NCBI GenBank assembly: GCA_015068985.1
Contig: SVJL01000009.1
Span: 1 to 40,737 of the forward strand
Source of the DNA: Oscillospiraceae bacterium
GTDB taxonomy: Bacteria > Bacillota > Clostridia > UMGS1810
Reading direction: 5' to 3'
Length of the DNA: 40,737 nt
Below, in pieces: positions 1 to 8,207 of this stretch; the stretch's first letter is position 1, and each line of letters begins with the position of its first letter. Made by a program: the position numbers and the translations under genes. The notes beneath the pieces are model-generated. The model was not told the origin of the DNA. It did not search any database and saw only the letters and a program-made list of their open reading frames with translations.

Positions 1-128
1 GCTTAGTATTTTTGAGTAATTTTAGGTGCGGAGAACGAAGGAAGGCTGACGCCTTTCGAGGACGACAAGCCTAAAAGAACCGAAAATGCTAGCTTTTAGG
101 CGGGTTCGGATAATACTCCAATGGCTAT
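1..128. repeat. Partial intergenic repeat, family B
   Basis: The block at about 26-72 is nearly the reverse complement of 947-994 inside the element at 891-1165. The right end (107-127) reads GGATAATACTCCAATGGCTA, matching the arms of the hairpin at 17673-17717. The left end is cut by the window edge. The terminal TAGCC (minus strand) supplies the TAG stop of the methyltransferase gene. It carries no gene. Confidence 0.6.
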
Positions 129-796
129 ATATTAACAAATTTTGTGGGTTCAAGCTTTAATGACGGCGCCGCCCCCTTCATTGCCTCCACCAAAACCAGC
201 TTTGCCGATTTTTCGGGCGAGGGTGCTGCAAAACAAATTCTTTTTGGCTCCATTTTTTTGCATCTCAGTTCCCAGATAATGTCGCAAAGACGGTCGGCAC
301 GATGCACCATATAAAAATGACCGCCAAATTTTAAGATTGATTCTGCCGCTTCCACAACACCTTTAAGGTTTGTTCTTATTTCGTGGCGTGCAATGGCTTT
401 TGGCTCATCGGGGTTCTGAAATCCTGCTCCTGCACTCATGTAGGGCGGATTACAGGTTACAACGTCCACCGAGCCGGAACCAAAATGATTAAGGCAATTG
501 GCAATGTCGTCGCAAATCATTGTCATTTTGTCGCCAAGTCTGTTTAGCTCAACGTTTTTGACAGCCAAATCATACGAAACCTTTTGAAGCTCAACTCCAA
601 AAAAAAGCTTCGCCTTTGTTTTTGCACTCATCAGAATCGGCACAATTCCGCCTCCTGTGCACAGGTCAACAACCGTGTCGCCGGCAGATGCCCGTGCAAA
701 ATTTGCAAGAAGCACGCTGTCGGTTCCAAAGCAGAAAAGCTCAGAATCCTGAAGTATTTTAAGTCCGCCTGTTCCCAAATCTTCTTCTCTAATCAT
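125..796 (-). CDS. TrmN6/YabB-like tRNA adenine N6-methyltransferase
   Basis: A 223-residue class I SAM-dependent methyltransferase. The SAM-binding motif I is VVDLCTGGGIVPIL and the substrate-amine motif is CNPPYMSAG, the NPPY signature of N6-adenine and N5-glutamine methylases. The length and N-terminus (KILQDSELFCFGTDSVLLANFA) fit the TrmN6/YfiC family, which modifies A37 of tRNA-Val in E. coli. In B. subtilis the homologue yabB follows yaaQ-holB-yaaT, and the same neighbours occur here. I start at the internal ATG at 796 because GGGAG lies 7 nt upstream; a longer reading to 832 has no such site and runs into a hairpin. The stop codon TAG falls in the end of a repeat. Family is confident; the exact tRNA target is inferred. 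Confidence 0.85.
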   Translation of the reverse strand: MIREEDLGTGGLKILQDSELFCFGTDSVLLANFARASAGDTVVDLCTGGGIVPILMSAKTKAKLFFGVELQKVSYDLAVKNVELNRLGDKMTMICDDIANCLNHFGSGSVDVVTCNPPYMSAGAGFQNPDEPKAIARHEIRTNLKGVVEAAESILKFGGHFYMVHRADRLCDIIWELRCKKMEPKRICFAAPSPEKSAKLVLVEAMKGAAPSLKLEPTKFVNI

Positions 797-821
797 ATAT
801 TTCTCCCATATTGCAATAAGA

Positions 822-884
822 GGCTGCAGCAAAACGCTCTTTTTTTCGCCAAAATGCGATAAAGAAAAGCTCTTTGCTGCAGCC
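822..884. other. Long hairpin upstream of the methyltransferase gene
   Basis: Perfect 12-bp arms GGCTGCAGCAAA (822-833) and TTTGCTGCAGCC (873-884) enclose a partly complementary A/T-rich loop. On the minus strand it lies between the ferredoxin stop and the methyltransferase start, so it would be transcribed in the 5' leader of the latter. It could be a weak terminator or an mRNA-stabilising structure; no clean U-tract follows. Confidence 0.5.
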
Positions 885-890
885 CCTTAC

Positions 891-1165
891 AGCCTGACAG
901 TAGCTATCAGAACCTGCCTGAAAACCCGTGTTTTCGGAATCTTTTGCCTTGTCATCCTCGAAAGGCGTCAGCCTTCCTTCGTCTTCCGCACCAAAATCTT
1001 CTCAAAAACACAAGCTTTTCAGGTCGTAGAATTTTGAACGAGAAGATTTTTGCTTAACCAAGGCAAAAGCACAGTGAATCCTTTTGTGGATTTACGAGCA
1101 TTTTGACGAAGTTTAAGTGGAAATCTTCCATTTCAAAATCAGGTCCGGATAACTACTGTCAGGCT
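891..1165. repeat. MITE-like element, family B, about 275 bp
   Basis: The ends are imperfect inverted repeats. The left end is AGCCTGACAGTAGCTATC; the right end read on the minus strand is AGCCTGACAGTAGTTATC; about 23 of 26 positions match. Inside are nested arms: CTTTTGCCTTG with CAAGGCAAAAG, and AATCTTCTC with GAGAAGATT. The whole could fold as one long branched hairpin. There is no open reading frame. It lies between the ferredoxin and methyltransferase genes. Related fragments occur at 1-128, 16229-16271, 17392-17455 and 17673-17717. Confidence 0.7.
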
Positions 1166-1174
1166 ACTGTTTGA

Positions 1175-1378
<204 letters not shown>

Positions 1379-1412
1379 TTAACCAATGGCTAATATTTGC
1401 ACTCTGTGTCTC

Positions 1413-1441
1413 ATTATATCAACAAACTGTCGAAAAATCAA
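1413..1441 (-). promoter_or_regulatory. Promoter of the ferredoxin gene
   Basis: On the minus strand TTGATT (1441-1436), a 17-nt spacer and TATAAT (1418-1413) lie about 70 nt upstream of the ferredoxin start. Read by eye. Confidence 0.6.
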
Positions 1442-1449
1442 GTGTTTTA

Positions 1450-2322
1450 TCAATCTTTTTCGAGTTTCTTGAGTTCTGCCATATCAATTTTTTCTTCGTT
1501 TTTAACAACAACCTTTTTGAGAATCTTCAAATCGTCAACCTTGTAGTCTTTAAGATTTTTTTCTTCGCCCTCTTCAACTGCAACGGTAACAATGCCCTTA
1601 AGGGGCGAAACTGCCGTTACCTGACCTTTGCCGTCGGGAGTTTTAACAAGCGAGCCAACACCGGGAGTGTTTTTCATAATCGACTCGTAGGCTTCCTGCT
1701 CATGCTTAAGACAGCACATAAGTCTGCCGCAGGTGCCGGAAATTTTGGTTGGGTTAAGTGAGAGATTTTGCTCCTTTGCCATCTTAATTGACACCGGCAC
1801 AAAATCGCTCAAAAACAGATTACAGCAAAGCTGACGTCCGCAAATGCCCAAGCCGCCCATCATTTTGGATTCGTCTCTCACACCAATCTGACGAAGCTCG
1901 ATTCGTGTTTTGAAAACACCTGCCAGATCACGCACAAGCTCTCTGAAGTCCACTCTGCCGTCGGCGGTGAAATAGAAAAGAACCTTGTTGTGGTCAAAAG
2001 TGTATTCAACGTCAATTAATTTCATTTCGAGGTTGTGTTTTCTGATTTTTTCCTGACAAAGATTAAAGGCTTCTTTTTCCATTTCTTTGTTTTTTTCAAT
2101 AGCCTTTTCGTCTTCCTCGGTTGCTTTTCTTATAATCTTTTTGAGAGGAGGCACAATTTCATCGTCGGTCACGCTTTTTTTGGCAATAACAACCGTGCCA
2201 AATTCTATTCCTCTTGATGTTTCCACAATAACGTGGTCACCGTTTTTTAAAACAAGGTCGGCAGGATCGAAATAATAAATTTTTCCAACCCTTTTAAACC
2301 TTATTCCTGTAACATCTATCAT
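1450..2322 (-). CDS. PSP1-domain protein RicT (YaaT)
   Basis: A 290-residue PSP1/RicT family protein. In Bacillus RicT forms a complex with RicA and RicF that binds [4Fe-4S] clusters and promotes RNase Y-dependent mRNA maturation, affecting sporulation, competence and biofilm formation. Conserved cysteine motifs are seen: GICGRQLCCNLF and SGTCGRLMCCLKHEQ (about residues 155-210), the core of the PSP1 domain. The C-terminal tail is lysine- and glutamate-rich. The ATG at 2322 overlaps the holB stop by 4 nt (ATGA) and has AGGAGG upstream, so the two genes are translationally coupled. Gene order darA-holB-ricT matches Bacillus apart from the missing yaaR. Confidence 0.93.
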   Translation of the reverse strand: MIDVTGIRFKRVGKIYYFDPADLVLKNGDHVIVETSRGIEFGTVVIAKKSVTDDEIVPPLKKIIRKATEEDEKAIEKNKEMEKEAFNLCQEKIRKHNLEMKLIDVEYTFDHNKVLFYFTADGRVDFRELVRDLAGVFKTRIELRQIGVRDESKMMGGLGICGRQLCCNLFLSDFVPVSIKMAKEQNLSLNPTKISGTCGRLMCCLKHEQEAYESIMKNTPGVGSLVKTPDGKGQVTAVSPLKGIVTVAVEEGEEKNLKDYKVDDLKILKKVVVKNEEKIDMAELKKLEKD

Positions 2323-3284
2323 TTTTTCCTCCTGATGGTTTCCTCTATATTCATAAACATAGTCTGGATTGCCATATTCATATTTTCGTTTCTTCTCATA
2401 ACGGACGGTGCACGAACAACTGTTTCTGTCATTTCAAGTGCCTGCGAAAAGGTTACCTTTGAAGAAACTTCTTGGATTTGTTGTGTTTTGTCGGTGTTTA
2501 TAATGTCTTTTTTTTGTCCGTTTTTAAAAAACATAACATCCCTTAAAAAAAGAGTTAAAATGCCAAGCATTTTGCCAATCAATTCTTTGTTGGAAACCCA
2601 CGCTTCCACGGCTTCATAAACGCCAAACCTGCCTGAAGATATCAGCTTTTGAAAAGAGTTAATTGTTTCATCTCTGAGCTTTTTAAATTCCGGATCCGAT
2701 GCCGCCTCCATAAGGGTGCCAACATTTCCCATACAGTAGTCATACAAAAAAGATTCACTCTCTCCAAGGGGCAAAACTTCTTTCAATTCGTGTTTTTTCC
2801 AGTTCATAAGCTCCAGAAGCATCACTCTCGACATTATAGTTGGCAAAATCTCTGAAATATTGTCGCACAGCAAAATAAACACTGCATATGACGGAGGCTC
2901 TTCAATAGCCTTGAGCAGTGCATTCTGACAAATCTCTCCCAAAAGATGAGCGTTTTCTATAACAACAAACTTATATTTTCCGCCTGATGGCTTTTCGTAT
3001 AATTTTTTAATGAGTTCTCTTATTTTTGAAACCTCGTAGTTTTTTTTGTCACCGTTTGAAAGCCTTATCACGTCGGGGTTAGCTCCAAGGCACGCACTTT
3101 TGCACCCATTGCACTGACCGCAGCCCGAATGGGTTTTGCAGGCAAATAAAAGCCCGACAAAGTCGGCAACAGTCTTTTTGCCAAGACCTTTTTCGCCGTG
3201 AATGATGTATGCGTGCCTTAGGGAGTCTGTTTTCAACGCGTTTTCGAAATAAGAAACAATTTTTTGTTGCTCACCTGAAAGCAT
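2319..3284 (-). CDS. DNA polymerase III subunit delta'
   Basis: A 321-residue clamp-loader delta' subunit, part of the complex that loads the beta sliding clamp. The N-terminus has the AAA+ P-loop GEKGLGKKT (about residues 31-39). It is followed by a four-cysteine zinc module CKTHSGCGQCNGCKSAC (about 50-66), typical of delta' and gamma/tau subunits. ENAHLLGEICQNALLKAIEEPP (split here at about residues 110-131) is the Walker B and sensor region, and IMSRVMLLEL follows. It begins 6 nt after the darA stop with a weak ribosome binding site, so expression probably depends on coupling to darA. Confidence 0.93.
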   Translation of the reverse strand: MLSGEQQKIVSYFENALKTDSLRHAYIIHGEKGLGKKTVADFVGLLFACKTHSGCGQCNGCKSACLGANPDVIRLSNGDKKNYEVSKIRELIKKLYEKPSGGKYKFVVIENAHLLGEICQNALLKAIEEPPSYAVFILLCDNISEILPTIMSRVMLLELMNWKKHELKEVLPLGESESFLYDYCMGNVGTLMEAASDPEFKKLRDETINSFQKLISSGRFGVYEAVEAWVSNKELIGKMLGILTLFLRDVMFFKNGQKKDIINTDKTQQIQEVSSKVTFSQALEMTETVVRAPSVMRRNENMNMAIQTMFMNIEETIRRKK

Positions 3285-3290
3285 TTTTAA

Positions 3291-3617
3291 TTATACCTTT
3301 TCAAATCTGTCTACATCAACAACAAAGATTGTTGCTCCGCCAACCTGAACCTCAATGGGGTAAGGAGTGAAGGAAGCAGAAGCTCCCATGGGCATAGGAG
3401 ATGCAGTGATCTGAGTTCTGCGATGACTTTTGCTTTTAATGATGTCGATAACCGTTTGAACCTGATCATCTTCAACACCTGAAAGAAGTGTCATATTTCC
3501 TGCTTTCAGAAATCCACCTGTAGTAGCAAGCTTGGTAACACTGAAACCCTCTTTTGAAAGAGCATTTAAGACCTTGTTACCGTCTTCGTCATTAACAATT
3601 GCAAGAATTAACTTCAT
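3291..3617 (-). CDS. Cyclic-di-AMP receptor DarA (PII-like)
   Basis: A 108-residue PII-like protein of the DarA/PstA (YaaQ) family, which binds cyclic di-AMP as a trimer in Firmicutes. Features are the N-terminal MKLILAIVNDEDG strand, the loop containing TTGGFL (about residues 32-37), the central GVEDDQVQTVIDIIK and the C-terminal GGATIFVVDVDRF. It is first in a run with holB and ricT, as yaaQ is in Bacillus. Its promoter is at 3639-3667 and GGAGAG precedes the ATG. The downstream target in this organism cannot be read from the sequence. Confidence 0.93.
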   Translation of the reverse strand: MKLILAIVNDEDGNKVLNALSKEGFSVTKLATTGGFLKAGNMTLLSGVEDDQVQTVIDIIKSKSHRRTQITASPMPMGASASFTPYPIEVQVGGATIFVVDVDRFEKV

Positions 3618-3638
3618 AATATCACTCTCCTTTATATT

Positions 3639-3667
3639 ATTATATAATGAAAACCCAATAAAAGCAA
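3639..3667 (-). promoter_or_regulatory. Promoter of darA
   Basis: On the minus strand TTGCTT (3667-3662), a 17-nt spacer and TATAAT (3644-3639) end 21 nt before the darA ATG. It diverges from the apbE promoter. Confidence 0.65.
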
Positions 3668-3711
3668 GAAAAATATTATATTTAAGTGCAAAAAAGTGTT
3701 TTATATTTTTC

Positions 3712-3740
3712 TTGATTCATTAAACCTGTTGTGATAAAAT
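3712..3740 (+). promoter_or_regulatory. Promoter of apbE
   Basis: TTGATT (3712-3717), a 17-nt spacer and TAAAAT (3735-3740), 32 nt before the start codon; GGAGTG then serves as ribosome binding site. Confidence 0.6.
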
Positions 3741-3772
3741 AAAACTGACTCAAAATTTTGGAGTGATAATCT

Positions 3773-4735
3773 ATGATAAAAAAATTCTGGTGCTTTGCAC
3801 TTTTAATCGTTTTATGTTTTTCTTTTTCTTCGTGTGCAAAAACCAAAAAAGCAACGGAGTCGGCTTTTTGCCTGGACACTATGATAAACATCACCTGCTA
3901 CGGACAAAACGCGTCGGAGGCGGCAAAGGCGGCGGTGTCCGAAATCAGACGCATTGAATTTTTGCTTAGTCCATATATTGAAACGAGCGAAATATACCAG
4001 ATAAATCATAATGCCCACAAATCGCCCTGCAAAATATCGGACGAAACTGCATTTGTTATTGGGCAGGCTTTAGAATTTTGCTCTTTAACAGACGGAGCCT
4101 TCGACATCACCATAAAACCACTTGTGGACCTTTGGAACATAAAAGCAGAAAATCCAATTCCTCCAACAGATGAAAAAGTCAACGAGGCAAAGCAAAAGGT
4201 TGATTATTCTCTTGTTACTTTAAAAGACGGTTTCATTTCTTTTGCAAAAGAGGGAATGATGATTGACCTTGGCGGTGCTGCCAAAGGCTATGCCTGCGAC
4301 AAAGCCGTTGAAATTTTAAAATCATATGGCATAAAAAACGCTATTTTAGACCTTGGCGGCAATATCTATGCTATGGGCCAATCGGAAAAGAAAGCTCCGT
4401 GGCGGATTGGTCTGCAGGATCCATCAGGTGAAAGAGGCGAATATTTTGATGTTGTGGAGCTTAGCGATTTGTCCTGCGTTACCTCCGGTTCTTATGAACG
4501 CTATTTTGAATATGACGGAAAGATTTATCATCACATAATCAACCCCCACACCGGAAAATGTGCCGACACAGGTCTTATCAGTGTAAGCGTTGTTGCCGAT
4601 TCTTCTTTTCAAGCGGATATGCTATCTACTGCCATTTTTGTTATGGGAGAAGAAGAGTTTGAAAAAATCAAAGATAATTTTTCTATAAAAAAGTATGTTG
4701 TTGTGGATAAAACCAATAATTGGAGAGCTTATTAA
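3773..4735 (+). CDS. FAD:protein FMN transferase ApbE (lipoprotein)
   Basis: A 320-residue ApbE family enzyme that attaches FMN from FAD to threonine residues of partner flavoproteins such as Rnf/Nqr subunits and flavin reductases, outside the membrane. A lipoprotein signal peptide ends in the lipobox FSSC (Cys at about residue 21), so it should be anchored to the outer face of the membrane. Family motifs include MIDLGGAAKGYACDKA (about 164-179), LDLGGNIYAMG, the YHHIINPHTGKCADTG segment, and VVADSSFQADMLSTA near the C-terminus. The gene is single, divergent from darA, and no flavoprotein substrate gene lies in this window. The reading frame is intact. Confidence 0.93.
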   Translation: MIKKFWCFALLIVLCFSFSSCAKTKKATESAFCLDTMINITCYGQNASEAAKAAVSEIRRIEFLLSPYIETSEIYQINHNAHKSPCKISDETAFVIGQALEFCSLTDGAFDITIKPLVDLWNIKAENPIPPTDEKVNEAKQKVDYSLVTLKDGFISFAKEGMMIDLGGAAKGYACDKAVEILKSYGIKNAILDLGGNIYAMGQSEKKAPWRIGLQDPSGERGEYFDVVELSDLSCVTSGSYERYFEYDGKIYHHIINPHTGKCADTGLISVSVVADSSFQADMLSTAIFVMGEEEFEKIKDNFSIKKYVVVDKTNNWRAY

Positions 4736-4766
4736 AATAATTTTGAATTTAATATAAAATGTGTTT

Positions 4767-5198
4767 TAAGATGGATGCTGTGAAGGTAGAATTTGATGTT
4801 TTTCATTCACAGTTCGTTTAGTTTCTCTACGCAACTGGATGAGTACTCCCTGTTTAAAAATCACATTTTTCTTTCAATACCGCCTCGCACTCATCACCCA
4901 GATGAAGCTCGGCTTGCACCTTGCAACCTGCAGAGGTAATTGATGTTGCAAGGTGCATATTGGAAAAATGTAATTTTTAAACCGTACTCATAGGTTGCTC
5001 CGAGAACCCAAACGAACTTTAGGTTTGTGCGAAACTTTTAATTTGAGCACTAATCAGCCAATCATATGCTTTTCGGTCGGCAAAAAGTGCAGATTTTTAA
5101 AATGCCGTAGGCAAGATAAGCACAAATGAGCGAAGAAATGCCTATGTTTGGCAGATTAGAAGAAAATGTTAAATTCTACCTTCACAGCATCCATCTTA
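4767..5198. repeat. MITE-like element, family A, copy 1 (432 bp with TA)
   Basis: Perfect 28-bp terminal inverted repeats lie at 4767-4794 and 5171-5198, beginning TAAGATGGATGCTGTGAAGG. The outermost TA on both sides could be a TA target duplication, as in mariner/IS630-type elements. No transposase is encoded. The interior has a second inverted pair: GTTGCAAGGTGCAT near 4945 and its diverged complement near 4915. At 5092-5125 it carries the module TTTTTAAAATGCCG...GGCAAGATAAGCAC, which also appears near 25130, 26195 and 39990. Confidence 0.8.
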
Positions 5199-5288
5199 TG
5201 ATAATATGGTCACATAAGTTGGAGTTTGCGTTTTTTAGTGTTCAGATAATGGTTGTGCAACATCCTACGGCAAAAGCCTGAAAAACAA

Positions 5289-5317
5289 TTGACAACACAT
5301 CTCTTTTTTGGTAAAAT
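5289..5317 (+). promoter_or_regulatory. Promoter of the beta-helix stalk-domain gene
   Basis: TTGACA (5289-5294), a 17-nt spacer and TAAAAT (5312-5317), 48 nt before the ATG. Confidence 0.65.
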
Positions 5318-5364
5318 TTAGGCAACACGTTTTGAACGGTTATAGTGCCGGAAAGGAGTTTACA

Positions 5365-6549
5365 ATGAAAAAAATATTATCAGTTTTAACAGCACTTGTA
5401 CTTTTGGTGTCGGCTATGACAATCACTGCAGTGGCAAACGACCAGAATGTGGTTTATGTCAGCACTGTCGAAGAGCTCGAAAGCTCTCTTGCCTCCAACA
5501 CAAAAATTGTTTTGTCGCCGGGCAGATACGTTTTCAGAGCGGAAAAAATGATGGAATATTTTGATGACGGAACAGCTTGGGAATATGAAATTCCAAAATG
5601 CCTCAACATCAACGGTCTTTCCAATGTGACAGTTGAGGGCAACAATCAGGCCGAAATTGTGCTTGATGTTGGCTTTGAAGCAGTTGTTCGCATAGCAAAT
5701 TCCGAAAACATTGTGATAAGCGGTCTTATTCTTGGTCACGATGTGCCTGCTTTTGGCTGCGAGGGCGAAGGATATGTTATCGACGTTAGCCACAGCAAAA
5801 ACACCCTCATTCAAAACTGCGACCTTTACGGCTGCGGTGTTACAGGCATAAACGCATGGAGCGGCGGAGATATAACCGTTAACAACACCATCATTCGCGA
5901 ATGTATGGTGAATGGTGCAAGCTTCTACAGCATGAACGGCGACATAACATTTAACGATTGCACATTCATCGCAAATGCCTATGATGAATATTACGCTCAG
6001 ACAATACCGTTTTTTGAATTCAGACAAAGCGAAGAGCTTTCTTACGATTCGCAGGTTTCTATCAACAGATGCACCTTTACAGGCAACAAAAACGTTATGT
6101 TTACCGACATTACAGGCGACAAAAGCTGGCTTTCGGTTAATGATTGCACATTCTCGGGCAATGCTTGGGAAACAGCTGTTAACGTAAAAATTTATGACTA
6201 TGGCTACTGGTCAAACCATTTCTTTGAAGACCAGCGTCCGGTTATTGTTGACGGCAGAACTCTTGTTCCTCTCAGAGGCATATTGGAAAGTCTGGGATAT
6301 GAAATTGTGTGGAATGATGCAACCAGATCTGCCACAATCACCAAATATGACGTGCCCTATGCCGTTGAGGTTGCCATCGACAGCAACAAAATTCTCAAAG
6401 GCAGCGAAACAGTTGAGATTGACGTTCCTGCAACAATAATTAACAATCGTACAATGGTTCCTATCCGTGCAATATCGGAAGCTTTTGATATGAAAGTTGA
6501 TTGGGATAACGACTCCAGAAGTGTGTTGATTTATGCTGACGAAAATTAA
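5365..6549 (+). CDS. Secreted right-handed beta-helix protein with C-terminal stalk domain
   Basis: A 394-residue exported protein. A Sec signal peptide (about residues 1-24, MKKILSVLTALVLLVSAMT) is followed by parallel beta-helix repeats (about 25-270) with stacked turns such as ENIVISGLILG, KNTLIQNCDLYGCGVTGINA and GDITFNDCTFIANA. This fold is common in polysaccharide lyases and adhesins. The C-terminus (about 285-394) is a copper amine oxidase N-terminal-like ('stalk') domain, with DGRTLVPLRGILESLGYEI and NNRTMVPIRAISEAFDMKV. That domain is common in clostridial surface proteins and probably serves in wall or matrix association, not copper chemistry. The start at 5365 follows AAAGGAG. Two neighbours downstream share the same C-terminal domain. 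The ligand is unknown. Confidence 0.85.
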   Translation: MKKILSVLTALVLLVSAMTITAVANDQNVVYVSTVEELESSLASNTKIVLSPGRYVFRAEKMMEYFDDGTAWEYEIPKCLNINGLSNVTVEGNNQAEIVLDVGFEAVVRIANSENIVISGLILGHDVPAFGCEGEGYVIDVSHSKNTLIQNCDLYGCGVTGINAWSGGDITVNNTIIRECMVNGASFYSMNGDITFNDCTFIANAYDEYYAQTIPFFEFRQSEELSYDSQVSINRCTFTGNKNVMFTDITGDKSWLSVNDCTFSGNAWETAVNVKIYDYGYWSNHFFEDQRPVIVDGRTLVPLRGILESLGYEIVWNDATRSATITKYDVPYAVEVAIDSNKILKGSETVEIDVPATIINNRTMVPIRAISEAFDMKVDWDNDSRSVLIYADEN

Positions 6550-6566
6550 TTTTTGAAATCAGATTA

Positions 6567-6605
6567 ATAATGCGGTGCCCATCTGATGGTTGGCACCGCA
6601 TTTAT
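6567..6605 (+). terminator. Terminator after the beta-helix gene
   Basis: TGCGGTGCC (6571-6579) pairs with GGCACCGCA (6592-6600) in a perfect 9-bp stem. A/T flanks extend it and a T-rich stretch follows. It lies 20 nt after the stop codon. Confidence 0.75.
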
Positions 6606-6632
6606 TATAAAATAAGAAAGCGGGTTATAAAA

Positions 6633-7877
6633 ATGAAGAAAAGAATTTTGAGTTTGACTATGGCACTAATGGTGGTTTTATCATTATGTGCTAATCTCAC
6701 TGTTTTGGCAGATGACAACACAGTTGTTGTTGATGGGGTAACATTTAGCAAAAATATGAAAATTCTTATTAAATATCCATTAGATAAGACTGATGAGAGC
6801 TATACTATTCCGGATTCTGTTACGATTGTTGAGCCGCACGCATTTGGTAGTTACGTATCAGGCAATAAATATTTGAAGAATATAATTATTCCAAACAGCG
6901 TGACAAGTATAGGGGGATACGCTTTTTCGGGTTGCAGAAATCTCCAAAACGTAGTGATTCCGGATAGTGTAACAACAATAGGTGATAACGCATTTAATTG
7001 CTGCGAAAATCTAAAATCGTTAGTGATATCGAAGAATATAGAATTTTTGCCACATGGTGTTTTTAGCTATTGCACCAGCCTTAAAAGCGTGGTTATTCCC
7101 GATGGTGTAACAAGCATAGGCGGATACGCATTTGGCGGTTGTACAAGTCTTGAAAGCGTTGATATCCCCGACAGCGTAACCACTTTGAATGGAGCATTTT
7201 CCGAGTGTTCATCATTAAAAAGCATCAAATTCCCCTCAAATTTAGATAAATACAGTATTGACGGCTTTGGTGGATGTGCGAGCCTTGAAAGTATTGTTAT
7301 ACCGGATGGAATAACCGTAATAGCCTCTTATACATTTAAGGATTGTTTGTCATTGAAGAGTATAACTATACCTGAAAGTGTAGTGAGTATAGGGGAAGAC
7401 GCCTTTTCGGGATGTTCTTCACTAACAGACGTATATTATGGTGCAACCGAAGTTGAATGGAAGAGCATAGAAGTTGGCTCAGACAATGGATTTTTACAAT
7501 ATGCAAACATCCATTTTACAGAACCGAGCAGTAACGAAATAAGAGTCACATTATACGGCAAAAAGCTTTCCTTTGACCAGCCGCCTGTGATTGAAAACGG
7601 TAGAACCTTAGTTCCCCTTCGTGCAATTTTTGAAGCTCTTGATGCAGAGGTTGCATGGGACGATGAAACACGCACTGTCCGTGCCATTCGCTACGGAACC
7701 TATGTTGAACTGCAGATTGGCTCGAATGAGATGAAGGTCAACAGCGAAATAAAAACCCTTGATGTGTCTGCAATGATTGTTGGCGGCAGAACAATGGTTC
7801 CTGCAAGAGCAATTGCCGAGGCATTTGGGTGCACCGTTGGCTGGGACGGCGAAAACAGAGTGGTAACAATCGAATAG
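6633..7877 (+). CDS. Secreted BspA-type leucine-rich repeat protein with stalk domain
   Basis: A 414-residue exported protein. The signal peptide is at about 1-27. About eight BspA/TpLRR-type repeats follow (about 45-245), with the consensus SLKSVVIPDGVTSIGGYAF and GCTSLESV. Such repeats form solenoids used for adhesion to host or bacterial surfaces. The C-terminus (about 310-414) is the same stalk domain as in its neighbours (ENGRTLVPLRAIFEALDAEV; GGRTMVPARAIAEAFGCTV). I start at the ATG at 6633, where the signal peptide begins. The ribosome binding site there is poor and no consensus promoter is visible after the preceding terminator, so expression may depend on readthrough. Confidence 0.87.
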   Translation: MKKRILSLTMALMVVLSLCANLTVLADDNTVVVDGVTFSKNMKILIKYPLDKTDESYTIPDSVTIVEPHAFGSYVSGNKYLKNIIIPNSVTSIGGYAFSGCRNLQNVVIPDSVTTIGDNAFNCCENLKSLVISKNIEFLPHGVFSYCTSLKSVVIPDGVTSIGGYAFGGCTSLESVDIPDSVTTLNGAFSECSSLKSIKFPSNLDKYSIDGFGGCASLESIVIPDGITVIASYTFKDCLSLKSITIPESVVSIGEDAFSGCSSLTDVYYGATEVEWKSIEVGSDNGFLQYANIHFTEPSSNEIRVTLYGKKLSFDQPPVIENGRTLVPLRAIFEALDAEVAWDDETRTVRAIRYGTYVELQIGSNEMKVNSEIKTLDVSAMIVGGRTMVPARAIAEAFGCTVGWDGENRVVTIE

Positions 7878-7900
7878 CATTTTTGCCCCGTTTTCATCTC

Positions 7901-7929
7901 TTGACATTAACGTTATAAAAGAATATAAT
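7901..7929 (+). promoter_or_regulatory. Consensus promoter upstream of the repeat and the 8208 gene
   Basis: TTGACA (7901-7906), a 17-nt spacer and TATAAT (7924-7929) match the sigma-A consensus fully. The family A element starts 8 nt downstream, so the element would be transcribed as the 5' untranslated region of the gene at 8208. Confidence 0.7.
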
Positions 7930-7936
7930 CTAAATA

Positions 7937-8175
7937 TAAGATGGATGCTGTGAAGTTGGAATTTCCTTGGTGCTGATACTTGGCATATTTTTAGGGAATT
8001 GGTAATAGGCACAAATTAATTTTTAAGATAAAGTCTGTGTGATTTTCGGAGCGACTCTGCAGGAATGTGCGAGCTTGCCGAGCCATTCCGAAGCCCTAGC
8101 GAAGAAAACATACAGACTTTATCTTAAAGGTAGTTTTTTCTTATGCCAAATTCACACTTCACAGCATCCATCTTA
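7937..8175. repeat. MITE-like element, family A, copy 2 (239 bp with TA)
   Basis: Terminal inverted repeats at 7937-7964 and 8148-8175 match each other at 26 of 28 positions. They share TAAGATGGATGCTGTGAAG with copy 1, and TA flanks both ends. The interior differs from copy 1: an inverted pair TTTAAGATAAAGTCTGT (near 8021) and ACAGACTTTATCTTAAA (near 8112) forms a strong internal stem. It carries no gene. Confidence 0.8.
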
Positions 8176-8207
8176 ACAATATTACATACAGAGAGGATTT
8201 TGAGTTT

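Noticed and set aside
5386-6027. 213-residue open frame on the minus strand inside the beta-helix gene
   Set aside because: It is fully antisense to a gene with signal peptide, repeats and stalk domain; it has no family resemblance and odd Cys/His-rich composition.
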